Below are positions 9,422 to 18,874 of a DNA stretch of 64,000 nucleotides, piece by piece. Both the position numbers and the translations under genes were made by a program. Below the pieces are notes generated by a model. That model was not told the DNA's origin. It did no database searches and saw only the letters and a list, made by a program, of their open reading frames with translations. Every line of letters starts with the position of its first letter. Positions within the stretch are counted from its first letter, which is position 1. The DNA comes from Salinibacterium sp. NG253 (GTDB lineage: Bacteria; Actinomycetota; Actinomycetes; Actinomycetales; Microbacteriaceae): contig NZ_JADYWF010000001.1 of assembly GCF_015864945.1 (NCBI RefSeq), positions 558,378-622,377 on the forward strand, given 5' to 3'.

Positions 9422-10675
9422 TCAGAACCGACGACGTGCCGGCATCTCCTGCACATGCTTCAATTCAGCCGCGGATGCCGGCGCCGAGCTCAGGTGGCGC
9501 GCGAGTTGAGCAGTCCACGGGCTAGCAGTCGCGCCGTGCGCAAAGACGCTGACGAGAATTGTCCAGACCGCTACGGAGAACACGGTGTCGGCGACGGAGC
9601 CACTGAGTTCATCGAATACCAACAGCGCGAACAGAATGGAGGCAAGCCCCCGCGGCCCAAACCATCCGATGAAGAGCCGGGTCTCGAAGCGGGTGCCCGA
9701 CCACGCCATCGAGATGAGCACGGGAACCATGCGCACCACCGTCAATGACAACACGACGTACAGTGCAATTTGCCACGTGAGGGATGTCAGAATCGGGGCC
9801 GCAAGCACCGCACCGAATACCAAGAACGTGATCGAGCTCAGGAGCTCGCCCTCGTCTTCGGTGAAATCCTGAACGTCTTTGCAATGGTCACGCGCGATCG
9901 CGCTGAAGGCGAGTCCAGCCACAAACGCGGCAATGAACCCGTTCCCTCCGACAACACCGGCGCTCGCATAGGCCGCCACGGCGATGGCAATGGTCGCGAG
10001 TTGGCGATAGATGCCGTCCACCTGCCCGGCGCTCGACGCGCGGCTCAGCAGCCACCCACCGATAGCCCCAACGCCACCACCCACGAGGATCCCGAAACCG
10101 ATCTGCTGGGCGGCAAAAACGCCCCAGCTTTCGCTTGAGGCCACCCCGGTCTCTGCAGCCGCAACGGCGAGAAAAACGGTGACAACCGGAACCATGATTC
10201 CGTCGTTGAGCCCACTCTCCACGTTGAGGGCTTGCCGAATCCGAACCGGCAACCGTTTATCGCTGACGACCGCCTGACCAAGGGCGGCATCCGTCGGGGC
10301 AAGAATCGCAGCGACAAGCGCGGCTTCGATAAAAGTGAGTTGGTCGAAGAGTGCCGCTGCCGCTACTGCACCGAGCACAATCGTGAGCGGAAGCCCTATG
10401 CCCAGCAAGCGCAGCGGAAGCAAGACTTGCTTGCGCAACGCCCGAAGATCGATGCGCACCGCATCCGTGAAGAGAACCAGCACCAGCGTGGCTTCAACCA
10501 GAATCGACACAACGTCGCTCTTGAGATCAAGGTGAAACCATTGCGCGCCCGCCGTGCCGAGCAGGATACCCACGGCGGTGAAGACCATCGGTGCGGTAAC
10601 GGGAGACAAAGCCAGCCGTTGCGAGACCATTGCGAAGGCGAACACCACAACGGCAATGATCACGAGCTCTGTCAT
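9422..10675 (-). CDS. Na+(K+)/H+ antiporter, CPA1 family
   Basis: Cation:proton antiporter of 417 aa in the cytoplasmic membrane with about 12 helices. The family's ion-binding region is visible: APTDAALGQAV in helix 5 and NVESGLNDG in helix 6, whose Asn-Asp pair is typical of electroneutral CPA1 exchangers, followed later by GWFGPRGLAS. It has no long cytosolic C-terminal or TrkA domain. Likely role: pH and sodium homeostasis. It stands alone, divergent from the TDT transporter gene, with a 160-bp shared upstream region. Confidence 0.9.
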   Translation of the reverse strand: MTELVIIAVVVFAFAMVSQRLALSPVTAPMVFTAVGILLGTAGAQWFHLDLKSDVVSILVEATLVLVLFTDAVRIDLRALRKQVLLPLRLLGIGLPLTIVLGAVAAAALFDQLTFIEAALVAAILAPTDAALGQAVVSDKRLPVRIRQALNVESGLNDGIMVPVVTVFLAVAAAETGVASSESWGVFAAQQIGFGILVGGGVGAIGGWLLSRASSAGQVDGIYRQLATIAIAVAAYASAGVVGGNGFIAAFVAGLAFSAIARDHCKDVQDFTEDEGELLSSITFLVFGAVLAAPILTSLTWQIALYVVLSLTVVRMVPVLISMAWSGTRFETRLFIGWFGPRGLASILFALLVFDELSGSVADTVFSVAVWTILVSVFAHGATASPWTAQLARHLSSAPASAAELKHVQEMPARRRF

Positions 10676-10835
10676 GGTTCCTCCAGTGCGGGGCTAGGCG
10701 CAGAATGCCCCGCAGCCGAAGCAACAACACTGTGCGGCACCGAGGTGGCTCAAGGCTACGGGAATGTTGCGCGAACGCACGCGGTTGCACCGGTGGACCG
10801 ACACCCGTTGCCCCTTCGATACTCAGAAACGACGC

Positions 10836-12065
10836 ATGAGCCGCCACACCCCTCGCCTTCACCCCGCGAGCCCCGACACCGGCACCGCCAACGACGCCCC
10901 CGCCGTGCGCGTGCGCCGCCGACTGCTCTTGCGCGACCTCAGCAGCCCGCGCCTCGTGATCTCGAACATCAGCCCCAACTGGTTCGCCTCTGTCATGGGC
11001 ACCGGCATCGTCGCGAATGCTGCGGCAACGCTTCCCTTGATCACCCCACAACTCCACGTGTTTGCGAGCACCGTCTGGGTGATCGCGACCGTCTTACTCC
11101 TCGGGCTGATCGCTGCCAGCGCAGCGCACTGGATCGCCCACCGGGAGGTCGCGCTTTCGCACCACCGGCATCCGGCAATGGTTCACTTCTACGGGGCTCC
11201 GCCGCTGGCAATTCTGACGATCGGGGCTGGTGCATTGCTGTTCGGCCCCGACATTATGGGGGCGGATGCTGCGCTCACCGTCGCACTGATCTTGTGGTCA
11301 ACCGGCACCGTCCTTGGCCTCGCCACCGCCGTAATTGTGCCGTTCTTGACCTTCACGTCGTCATCCGGCACAGATCAATCGCCGTTCGGGGGCTGGATCA
11401 TGCCCGTGGTTCCCCCACTGGTCTCGGCAGCAGCCGGAGCACCGCTCATCCCGTACCTGCCTGAGGGCGAGGCACGGTTGACGATGCTGATCGCCTGCTA
11501 CGCAATGTTCGGGCTCAGCATGATCGCTACCGCGGTGATCCTCCCGCTGATCTGGGGTCGGCTAGCACGACACAACATCGGCAACTCCGCAGCGGTTCCG
11601 ACTCTCTGGATTGTGCTTGGCCCACTCGGCCAGTCCATCACGGCCGCGATTGTTCTTGGAGCGGTTGCCCCCTCCGCGGTGTCTGCTGAGCTCGCCGAGG
11701 CCCTCAGTTTCTTCGGGTTCATCTACGGCGTCCCCACACTAGGTTTTGCACTCCTCTGGACGGCGCTAGCAATCGCCATGACCGTGCACACCGCCCGCCG
11801 CGGCTTGCCATTCAGCCTCACGTGGTGGTCGTTCACCTTCCCCGTGGGCAACATGGTGGTTGCGCTGAGCGTGCTCGCCGTGGCTACCGGTTCCGCGGTG
11901 CTCGAGGTGATGGCACTCGTGAGCTTCGTAGCTCTTGTGGGAGCCTGGGTGCTCGTAGCGCTTCGCACCTTTGCGGGAAGCGTCATTCGGGGCACTTTAT
12001 TCTTGGCGCCCCCGGTAGTGGGCGATGCGACAGCCATTTCAGCGCCTGCCACTCCGGCGGCGTGA
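10836..12065 (+). CDS. TDT/SLAC1-family transporter (TehA-like)
   Basis: Polytopic membrane protein of 409 aa in the tellurite-resistance/dicarboxylate transporter (TDT) family, which includes TehA, Mae1, Ssu1 and plant SLAC1 channels. The start at 10836 follows GATACT (10818-10823) at promoter spacing and removes an Arg-rich leader of unlikely coding character. About ten helices begin at the family motif SPNWFASVMGTGI (~residue 51) and end with SFTFPVGNM. Substrate cannot be read from sequence; organic acid, sulfite or anion export are all possible. No tehB homologue lies beside it. Confidence 0.85.
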   Translation: MSRHTPRLHPASPDTGTANDAPAVRVRRRLLLRDLSSPRLVISNISPNWFASVMGTGIVANAAATLPLITPQLHVFASTVWVIATVLLLGLIAASAAHWIAHREVALSHHRHPAMVHFYGAPPLAILTIGAGALLFGPDIMGADAALTVALILWSTGTVLGLATAVIVPFLTFTSSSGTDQSPFGGWIMPVVPPLVSAAAGAPLIPYLPEGEARLTMLIACYAMFGLSMIATAVILPLIWGRLARHNIGNSAAVPTLWIVLGPLGQSITAAIVLGAVAPSAVSAELAEALSFFGFIYGVPTLGFALLWTALAIAMTVHTARRGLPFSLTWWSFTFPVGNMVVALSVLAVATGSAVLEVMALVSFVALVGAWVLVALRTFAGSVIRGTLFLAPPVVGDATAISAPATPAA

Positions 12066-12151
12066 GAATCGCAATTGTTACGCACCTCACAAATCTGAGC
12101 AGGTTTGTTAGTACGAGGCGCACACCGATGCCCGCAATCTATGACTAGGGT

Positions 12152-12177
12152 TATTCAGGCACCCGCCTATTCAGGCA
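12152..12177. repeat. Paired direct repeat upstream of bioY
   Basis: tattcaggca occurs at 12152-12161 and 12168-12177, 16 bp apart start to start, about 40-65 bp before the bioY start. It could be a tandem regulator site. It does not look like the BirA or BioQ operators I know. Confidence 0.5.
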
Positions 12178-12217
12178 GGGCTCTTCACAGTTCGCAGACA
12201 AAGGAAAGGAGCGTCGC

Positions 12218-12817
12218 GTGTCGACTCTCACTTTGACCCTCGGCCGGCCCACGCTCGCCGACACCGTCTTTTCTCGTAGCCTCGCCACTGACATCACGCT
12301 CGTTGCCGCCGGCGCCGCCCTGACTGCTGTGATGGCCCAAGTTGTTGTGCCGCTGTACCCCGTACCGATCACGGGCCAGACACTCGCGGTACTGCTTGTT
12401 GGTGCTTCGCTTGGTGCGACGCGTGGTGCGATCTCGATGACGCTGTACGCGCTGCTCGGTCTGGTGGGACTCCCCGTCTTTAGCGAAGCTTCTTCCGGAG
12501 TCAGCGTTCTTGCTGGCACCACCGGCGGCTACATTATCGGCTTCATCTTTGCTGCCGGCTTCACCGGCTGGCTCGCCCAGCGCGACTGGGACAAAAAGTT
12601 CCTCGGTGCTGCGCTCTCGTTCCTCGGTGGCACGGTTGTCACCTTCGCCTTTGGTCTCACGTGGCTCGCCATTGTGACCGGCGGAACGCTCGAGCAGGTT
12701 CTCGCGTGGGGCCTCTACCCCTTCATCATCGGTGGCCTCATCAAGGCCGGTATCGCCGCAGCCGTGATCCCCACCACATGGAAGATCGCTACCAAGTTCT
12801 CGCGCAAGCAGGACTAA
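12218..12817 (+). CDS. bioY: Biotin transporter substrate-binding subunit BioY
   Basis: S-component of the biotin ECF transporter, 199 aa, with about six helices. Family features include VPLYPVPITGQTLAV, the GLVGLPVF segment and the TGGYIIGF motif. The GTG start is preceded by a strong AAAGGAAAGGAG. The ECF module genes bioM and bioN are not adjacent, so BioY works alone (some do) or with a shared ECF module. A rho-independent terminator follows, so it is monocistronic. The direct repeat upstream may be its control site. Confidence 0.95.
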   Translation: MSTLTLTLGRPTLADTVFSRSLATDITLVAAGAALTAVMAQVVVPLYPVPITGQTLAVLLVGASLGATRGAISMTLYALLGLVGLPVFSEASSGVSVLAGTTGGYIIGFIFAAGFTGWLAQRDWDKKFLGAALSFLGGTVVTFAFGLTWLAIVTGGTLEQVLAWGLYPFIIGGLIKAGIAAAVIPTTWKIATKFSRKQD

Positions 12818-12839
12818 CGCTCGCTCTTTTAGCTTCACC

Positions 12840-12880
12840 AACCGGGTCGGTTGTGCTTCCGCACACCGGCCCGGTTTTTT
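12840..12880 (+). terminator. Rho-independent terminator after bioY
   Basis: GC-rich stem (left arm 12840-12856, loop ttcc, right arm 12861-12875) followed directly by a run of six T. It begins 22 bp after the bioY stop. Confidence 0.92.
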
Positions 12881-12965
12881 GTCCAGTTGGACTTAATGTA
12901 CTGAGTTCAACAATAATTGAATGTCTCGCACCCGAGCAGCATTCCTCCCCCACAAAAGGACTCCC

Positions 12966-14600
12966 GTGAACGCGCCCCGCATCCTGCTACTCCCCCTCTC
13001 GATTGCGGCCAGCGCCGCGTTGCTTGCCGGCTGCACGGCGACAACCGAACCTGCTGCGGAGCCCGTAGATGGCGGCACGCTCGTCTATGCAACGGGTGAC
13101 GCTGAGCCCGGCTGCCTCGACCCCCACGTCGGCGGCAACTACCCGCAGGGACTCATCAGTACCCAATACCTCGAGTCACTGGTCTCCAAGGACAGCGACG
13201 GCGAAATCATCCCGTGGCTCGCCACCGACTGGACCGAGAGCGAAGACGGCCTCACGTGGGACTTCACGCTACGCGACGACGTGAACTTCACCGACGGCAC
13301 CCCGTTTGATGCTGAAGCCGTCAAGGCGAACATCGAGCACCTGAAAGACCCCGACACCGCGTCGTCGACCGGCTACCTCGCCGTGGGCAAGATCGACGGC
13401 ATCGAGGCCGTCGCCGCCGATCAGGTGCGCTTCAGCCTGTCAGCACCCGATAGCGCGCTACTCGAATCGTTCTCGCAGCCCTGGGTGAGCATCCAATCCC
13501 CCACCGCGCTCGAACGCGACCAGGCCACCAACTGCGAAAGCCCGGTCGGCACCGGCCCCTTCATCGTGACCGACTGGGTCAAGCAGCAGTCGGTCACCCT
13601 CGAACGCAACGAGGACTACAACTCGGCTCCTGCTGACGCCGAGCACACTGGTGCGGCCCGTCTCGACGCTATTGAGTGGCGCTTCATTCCGGATGCCGCC
13701 ACGCGCTATGCCGCCCTCCAGTCGGGCGACGTTGACGTGATCGACAACGCGCAGCCCAACAACATCTCGTCCGCCGCCGATGTGGCCACCATTGAGGAGC
13801 TCGATGCGCCGCGCCCCGGCGCTGCCAATCGCATCGAACTGAACTCGGGCAAGGCACCGTTCGACGACATCCGCGTACGCGAAGCCTTCATCCGGTCTGT
13901 GGATGTGAACCCCGGCATCGAGAGCTTGTTCTTTGGCACGGCCGAACGTTCCTACTCGGTGCTCTCGAGCGTTGAGCCTGCGGGCATCTCGACCCCTGAC
14001 GTGTTCACCACCGACCCGGAGGCCGCTAAGACCCTGCTCGACGAGGCAGGCTGGGACACGATTGACTCCGACGGGTACCGCACGAAAGACGGCGAGCGCC
14101 TGAGCCTGACGTTCCCGATCAGCACGAACCAGTCGATCCCCGCTGAGCAGTCCCTGTTTGAGCAGATTCAGGCCTCAGCGAAGGACGTCGGTTTTGAGGT
14201 CATCCTGCAGCCGACAGATTTGTCGTCCTGGTACGGCACTCTTTTCACGAACGAGTACAACCTCGTGAGCGCTCCATACACGAAGGTCGGTGCTGACGTG
14301 CTGCGCATCCTGTACCACTCAGACTCGATCATTCCGGCGCCGAGCGGCTACTACGCGAACCTGGCCCAACTGAGCGACCCTGCCCTCGATGAGATTTTGA
14401 CGACGGCGAGCGAGACATCGGATGCCGCTGACCGTCAAGAACTCTATGCCGAGGCTCAGTCGATCATTGTCGACGGCTTCTATGTTCTGCCCCTCTATGA
14501 CCAGCAGAACCACTACCTCTACAGCACGAGCGTTGAGGGATTCCGGGCGTTGCCTCCCGTGGCAGCGCCAACCTTCTACGATGCGTGGTTGAGCAACTAG
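12966..14600 (+). CDS. Peptide/nickel-type ABC transporter substrate-binding lipoprotein
   Basis: SBP_bac_5 (DppA/OppA/NikA) lipoprotein of 544 aa, anchored outside the membrane. GTG 12966 is preferred over ATG 12921 because AAAAGGA lies 5 nt upstream and a normal signal peptide follows, ending in the lipobox LLAGC. Further on are the family segments DGLTWDFTLRDDVNFTDGTPF and VREAF. A possible promoter (TTGGAC at 12887) precedes it. It is the first gene of a five-gene plus-strand set: binding protein, two permeases, a fused double ATPase and a TetR regulator. The ligand (oligopeptide, opine or similar) cannot be told from sequence. Confidence 0.92.
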   Translation: MNAPRILLLPLSIAASAALLAGCTATTEPAAEPVDGGTLVYATGDAEPGCLDPHVGGNYPQGLISTQYLESLVSKDSDGEIIPWLATDWTESEDGLTWDFTLRDDVNFTDGTPFDAEAVKANIEHLKDPDTASSTGYLAVGKIDGIEAVAADQVRFSLSAPDSALLESFSQPWVSIQSPTALERDQATNCESPVGTGPFIVTDWVKQQSVTLERNEDYNSAPADAEHTGAARLDAIEWRFIPDAATRYAALQSGDVDVIDNAQPNNISSAADVATIEELDAPRPGAANRIELNSGKAPFDDIRVREAFIRSVDVNPGIESLFFGTAERSYSVLSSVEPAGISTPDVFTTDPEAAKTLLDEAGWDTIDSDGYRTKDGERLSLTFPISTNQSIPAEQSLFEQIQASAKDVGFEVILQPTDLSSWYGTLFTNEYNLVSAPYTKVGADVLRILYHSDSIIPAPSGYYANLAQLSDPALDEILTTASETSDAADRQELYAEAQSIIVDGFYVLPLYDQQNHYLYSTSVEGFRALPPVAAPTFYDAWLSN

Positions 14601-14613
14601 AGGAACGCCCTCT

Positions 14614-15612
14614 GTGACGGTTTCGACTGATGCTCCTGCAGTAGCGAGTGTCTCCACCCCAGCGACGCGATTGAGGTCGCTGGGGTGGATCGCGCGCCGG
14701 GTGGGCGGCGGCGTGTTTGTTTTGTGGGCTGTCGCAACCGTCATTTTCTTTGCGCTGCGCTTGATTCCGGGCGATCCGGTGGATGCAATTCTGGGCGGCC
14801 CTGGTTCTCAAGCGTCCGCCGAAGCCGTGGCCCAGATTCGCGCCGACTATGGCCTCGACCAGCCGCTGATCGTTCAGTATTTTCTGGCGATGGGCAAGCT
14901 CGCCGTTGCTGACTTCGGCACGTCGTACGCGCTCAAGGTGGCAGTGGCTCCCTATGTGCTGACGCAACTCTGGTCGACGCTCGTGCTCACGCTGGCCTCC
15001 CTCGTAGTGGCCTGGCTTGGCGCCCTTGCCCTCACGCTGGCGACGAGCGGTCGCGGTCGCGTTGCGCGCGCGTTGGGGTCCGGGCTCGAACTCTTGGCGG
15101 CTGCCGTTCCCCATTTTTGGTTGGCATCGCTGCTCATCATTCTGCTGAGCAATACGTTGCACTGGCTTCCCCCGATTAGCGTCCCCGGTCCGCTCGGGCT
15201 CGTCTTGCCAGTTTTGACGCTTGCTCTGCCCCTCACGGGCTTCCTCGGCCAAGTGATGCGCGAGTCGTTGGCTAACGCCTACGAACAACCCTTCGTGCTG
15301 TCGGCTCGGGCACGCGGCGAAAGCGAATGGGGTGTGCGGCTTCGTCACGTTCTGCGCCACGCAGCCCTTCCCGGCATCTCGCTCTCCGGCTGGGCCTTCG
15401 GCTCGCTGCTCAGCGGCGCCGTGGTCGTCGAGACGATCTTTGCCCGTCCCGGCCTCGGCCGAACCTTGTTGAGTGCCGTTACCATCCGCGACATTCCCGT
15501 CGTCACCGCCGTCGCCCTGCTCTCGGCACTGACCTTCATCATCGTCACGATCGCAACGGATGTCGTTGACCGCATTGTCGACCCGCGCGTAACGGAGGTG
15601 GCAGCACGATGA
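14614..15612 (+). CDS. ABC transporter permease (DppB type)
   Basis: First permease of the peptide-type importer, 332 aa with a GTG start. It has a long N-terminal segment, then about six helices. The oligopeptide-permease N-terminal motif (FFALRLIPGDPVDA) and the EAA loop (ARARGESEWGVRLRHVLRHA) that contacts the ATPase are visible. It starts 13 nt after the binding-protein stop and overlaps the next permease by 4 nt. Confidence 0.93.
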   Translation: MTVSTDAPAVASVSTPATRLRSLGWIARRVGGGVFVLWAVATVIFFALRLIPGDPVDAILGGPGSQASAEAVAQIRADYGLDQPLIVQYFLAMGKLAVADFGTSYALKVAVAPYVLTQLWSTLVLTLASLVVAWLGALALTLATSGRGRVARALGSGLELLAAAVPHFWLASLLIILLSNTLHWLPPISVPGPLGLVLPVLTLALPLTGFLGQVMRESLANAYEQPFVLSARARGESEWGVRLRHVLRHAALPGISLSGWAFGSLLSGAVVVETIFARPGLGRTLLSAVTIRDIPVVTAVALLSALTFIIVTIATDVVDRIVDPRVTEVAAR

Positions 15613-16484
15613 CCGAAATCTTGGCTGGCCGACTCTCGCAGCCTGCGGGACGCGCTCCCGGCATCCGCGGCGGCTGGCTTCGCAACGCGGGCATCATCAT
15701 CGCACTGGCCGTGCTTGCGCTTATTCTGACCGCTGCTCTCGCGCCGCAACTCATTACGACCGCTGACCCGGATGCCGTTGCCCCCGCCGAGGCCTTCCGA
15801 TCGCCATCGGCTGCCCACTTCTTCGGCACCGACGAGTCCGGTCGCGACGTGTACACCCGCGTCGTTTTCGGCGCCGGAAACTCCCTGCTCATCGGAATCG
15901 CCGCCACCGCGGTCGGGCTAGGGCTTGCCCTCATTCTCGGCTTGCTCGGTGGACTCGGCAGCAAACTCGGCGACTTCGTCAGCACCCGCATCGTCGAGGT
16001 CATGTTTGCTCTTCCCGGCCTGCTGCTCGCGCTCGTCTTCATCGCGATCGCCGGGCCCGGCGTGGTCACCTCGACCGTGGCGGTTGGCCTCTCAACCGCG
16101 CCCGGCTACGCCCGCATCATCCGCAGCCAACTGCGGAGTGTTCGCAACGCCAGCTACGTGGAGGCAGCGACCGTTCTCGGCCATTCGCGGGCGCGCGTCG
16201 TGTGGCAACACATTCTGCCCGGCGCACTCTCCCCCATCTTTGTGCTCGGCACCCTTGGCGTTGGTCAAGCCATCGTGTGGGCGTCGTCGCTCGGTTTCCT
16301 CGGGCTCGGTGTCGCCCCGCCCGCCGCCGAATGGGGCGCCATGCTCTCGAGCGGCCGCACCTACATCGACGTCGCCTGGTGGCTCACGGTCTTCCCCGGC
16401 TTGGCTATCGTCGCGACCGCCGCCTCCTTCACCGTGCTCGGCCGCGCCCTCAACGCCCGCAGCCGCCAGGAGGCCCGCGGATGA
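15609..16484 (+). CDS. ABC transporter permease (DppC type)
   Basis: Second permease of the peptide-type importer, 291 aa. A first helix (~residues 30-50) is followed by the DppC signature HFFGTDESGRDVYTRV, four to five further helices and the EAA loop (YVEAATVLGHSRARVVWQHILPG). It overlaps its neighbours by 4 nt on each side, so it is tightly coupled with the DppB-type permease and the ATPase. Confidence 0.93.
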   Translation: MTEILAGRLSQPAGRAPGIRGGWLRNAGIIIALAVLALILTAALAPQLITTADPDAVAPAEAFRSPSAAHFFGTDESGRDVYTRVVFGAGNSLLIGIAATAVGLGLALILGLLGGLGSKLGDFVSTRIVEVMFALPGLLLALVFIAIAGPGVVTSTVAVGLSTAPGYARIIRSQLRSVRNASYVEAATVLGHSRARVVWQHILPGALSPIFVLGTLGVGQAIVWASSLGFLGLGVAPPAAEWGAMLSSGRTYIDVAWWLTVFPGLAIVATAASFTVLGRALNARSRQEARG

Positions 16485-18154
16485 CCGCCTCCCCGCTCCT
16501 GCGCGTGAGCAACCTCAGCGTGCACTTCGACCGCACCGCCCGCCCGGCCGTTGACGATGTCAGCTTCGAGGTCGCCGCCGGCGAATGTCTCGCCATTGTC
16601 GGAGAGTCGGGATCAGGCAAGAGCGTCACAGCCCGTTCCCTGCTCGGACTTGCGCCCGCCGGAGCCCACGTGAGCTTCAGCGAGTTGAGTCTGGCGGGAG
16701 AGAGCCTTCCGGCACCCGGTGCTCGACGGTGGAGGACGATTCGCGGAGCATCCATTGGGCTGGTGTTGCAGGATGCGCTCGTGTCGCTCGACCCGCTGCG
16801 CCCGGTCGGCCGCGAAATCGATGATGTGCTGCGGTTACACACCACCCTCAGCCAGCGCGAACGTCAGGCCCGCGTGATTGAACTGTTGGATGCGGTGGGC
16901 ATTCCCGATCCGGCGCTGCGAGCCCGCCAGCGCTCGGGCGAGCTCTCGGGCGGACTGCGCCAGCGCGCGCTCATCGCCGCCGGAATCGCGGCTGGCCCTG
17001 CCCTCATCATCGCCGACGAGCCCACCACCGCTCTCGATGTCACGGTGCAAGCGCGCGTGCTCGACGTGCTGTCGTCACTGCGCAACAACGGCACCGCCAT
17101 GATCCTCATCACCCACGACCTCGCTGTTGTCTCGCACATTGCCGACCGCGTGGCCGTGATGAGCGCCGGCCGCATCGTCGAGACCGGCGAAACGAAGGCG
17201 TTGCTGCGAGCGCCCACGACGGCGGCAACCCAGCAGCTGTTGGCGGCGATTCCTGTCGACGTGCCGCGGGGAACACTGCTGGCATTGCCGTCGGATGCGG
17301 AGGCCGTCACACTCCCCGACACTTCCGCGAGCGCCGGGGCTGCTGTCACGGCGGCTGCTGCCACGGCTACCGCTGCCGGTTCACTGCTACCCGCGCTCGA
17401 ACTGCGCCGGGTATCTCGCCGCTATCCCACCCCGCACGGGGCGGCAATTCAGGCGCTCGACAACGTTTCTCTCACGCTCACTTCCGGCACCACTCTGGGC
17501 CTTGTCGGCCAGTCTGGCTCCGGCAAGACCACCATCGCGCGCATCGCCCTTGGACTGGAGACGGCCGACAGCGGCGAAGTGCTGCTCGCCGGCCACGAGT
17601 GGGGGTCGCTGAGTGCCCGCGAGCGCCGCCCGCTGCGTCCAACGCTGGGTGCCATCTATCAGGATGCCTTGAGCTCGTTCGATCCTCGCTTGAGCGTCGA
17701 GCGCATTCTCGCCGATGCGTTGAGCGCTGGAGCATCCGCAAACCACCAATCGCTGACGACGCCAGATGAGCTGCTCGATGCTGTCGGGCTGCCTCGCGCG
17801 GTGAAGAACCGTCGCCCGCTGCTCTTGTCGGGAGGCCAGCGCCAGCGGGTAGCAATTGCTCGCGCGCTCGCGCCGGGGCCGCAGACGATCCTCTGCGATG
17901 AGCCGGTGTCGTCACTGGATGTCTCCGCTCAGGCCCGCGTGCTGAATCTGCTCGACGAGTTGCAGCGCCACCTTCACCTCAGCTATCTCTTCATCTCTCA
18001 CGATCTCGGCGTGATTCGCCATATGAGTGACCGGGTCGCCGTCATCAACGAGGGCCGCATTGTGGAGACGGGCCCGACGGATGAGATCTTTATCGCACCA
18101 CAGCATCCGTATACCCGGTCGTTGATTGCGGCCCTCCCGCGAGTGAGAGGATGA
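16481..18154 (+). CDS. Fused double ABC ATPase (DppD-DppF type)
   Basis: Both nucleotide-binding domains of the peptide-type importer on one 557-aa chain. Domain 1 has Walker A GESGSGKS, a signature LSGGLRQR and Walker B LIIADEPTTALD. Domain 2 has GQSGSGKT, LSGGQRQR and ILCDEPVSSLD. An Ala/Thr-rich linker around residues 285-310 separates them, and each domain ends with the HPYTR/oligopeptide-type C-terminal element or a shortened form of it. The ATG at 16481 overlaps the permease stop. Such fusions are common in actinobacteria and energise the transporter without separate D and F subunits. Confidence 0.94.
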   Translation: MTASPLLRVSNLSVHFDRTARPAVDDVSFEVAAGECLAIVGESGSGKSVTARSLLGLAPAGAHVSFSELSLAGESLPAPGARRWRTIRGASIGLVLQDALVSLDPLRPVGREIDDVLRLHTTLSQRERQARVIELLDAVGIPDPALRARQRSGELSGGLRQRALIAAGIAAGPALIIADEPTTALDVTVQARVLDVLSSLRNNGTAMILITHDLAVVSHIADRVAVMSAGRIVETGETKALLRAPTTAATQQLLAAIPVDVPRGTLLALPSDAEAVTLPDTSASAGAAVTAAAATATAAGSLLPALELRRVSRRYPTPHGAAIQALDNVSLTLTSGTTLGLVGQSGSGKTTIARIALGLETADSGEVLLAGHEWGSLSARERRPLRPTLGAIYQDALSSFDPRLSVERILADALSAGASANHQSLTTPDELLDAVGLPRAVKNRRPLLLSGGQRQRVAIARALAPGPQTILCDEPVSSLDVSAQARVLNLLDELQRHLHLSYLFISHDLGVIRHMSDRVAVINEGRIVETGPTDEIFIAPQHPYTRSLIAALPRVRG

Positions 18155-18158
18155 TGCG

Positions 18159-18773
18159 GTGACGCCTCCCCGCACTCCCACCCGTGGCCGCCCGCCCGCC
18201 GCATCCCGCGAACTCCTGCAAGAGGCCGCCTTTGAGCTGTTCGTCGAGAATGGCTACACCGGCACGACTGTTGACCAGATCGCGACCCGCGCGGGCGTCA
18301 GCCGCAATACGTTCTTCAACTATTTCGAGGCCAAGGGCGAAGTCTTTTGGGTCGAGTTGGATGCCGCGACCGAGAGGCTGAAGGCGGCGCTGGCTGATCA
18401 GCCGACTGACGCCCGTGACGCGGCATCCGCCCCGCTCGCTATCCGTCAGGCGATGCTGCGTTCGCTGGCCGAGCTGGAATCGCGCCATGTGCCCTTTGTG
18501 CTCACCCAGTACGACCTGATTGGTAGCGCGACGGAACTGCAGGCGTCAGCAATGAGCCGTTTTGCGACCCAGGCTCGCCTGCTGAGTGGCTTCCTCGAGC
18601 GCCACGGGGTGGATGCGGCGACCGCGCGCACGCAGGCCTACGCTCTCATCGCGTGTGTCGTCTCGGCTGCCCAAGAGTGGGCCAATGCTGGACCACAGCG
18701 CGGACGACTCGAACCCTTTGTGCACCGTGCGTTCGACACCGCTCTCGCACCCCTTTCAACGCCCGATCGCTGA
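18159..18773 (+). CDS. TetR-family transcriptional regulator
   Basis: Regulator of 204 aa with a GTG start 4 nt after the ATPase stop. The N-terminal TetR helix-turn-helix is clear at about residues 17-63: LLQEAAFELFVENGYTGTT, then VDQIATRAGVS and NTFFNYFEAKGEVF. The C-terminal ligand domain is unrecognised. Its place at the end of the ABC operon suggests it regulates the transporter or senses its substrate; no operator was identified. Confidence 0.93.
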   Translation: MTPPRTPTRGRPPAASRELLQEAAFELFVENGYTGTTVDQIATRAGVSRNTFFNYFEAKGEVFWVELDAATERLKAALADQPTDARDAASAPLAIRQAMLRSLAELESRHVPFVLTQYDLIGSATELQASAMSRFATQARLLSGFLERHGVDAATARTQAYALIACVVSAAQEWANAGPQRGRLEPFVHRAFDTALAPLSTPDR

Positions 18774-18874
18774 ACTGCACGGTAGCTGAGACCCTCTCGA
18801 CACGGGGCGAAGGTCGGGGTTAGGCTTCAGCCACGCTGGACTGCTTGCATGATCCCCCATCTTGGAGCTACGCC

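Noticed and set aside
12066-12217. BirA or BioQ operator before bioY
   Set aside because: No convincing match; only the direct repeat was kept.
16202-16480. Longer N-terminus for the double ABC ATPase
   Set aside because: This stretch overlaps the permease in another frame; ATG 16481 has the usual ATGA overlap and starts the first ATPase domain.
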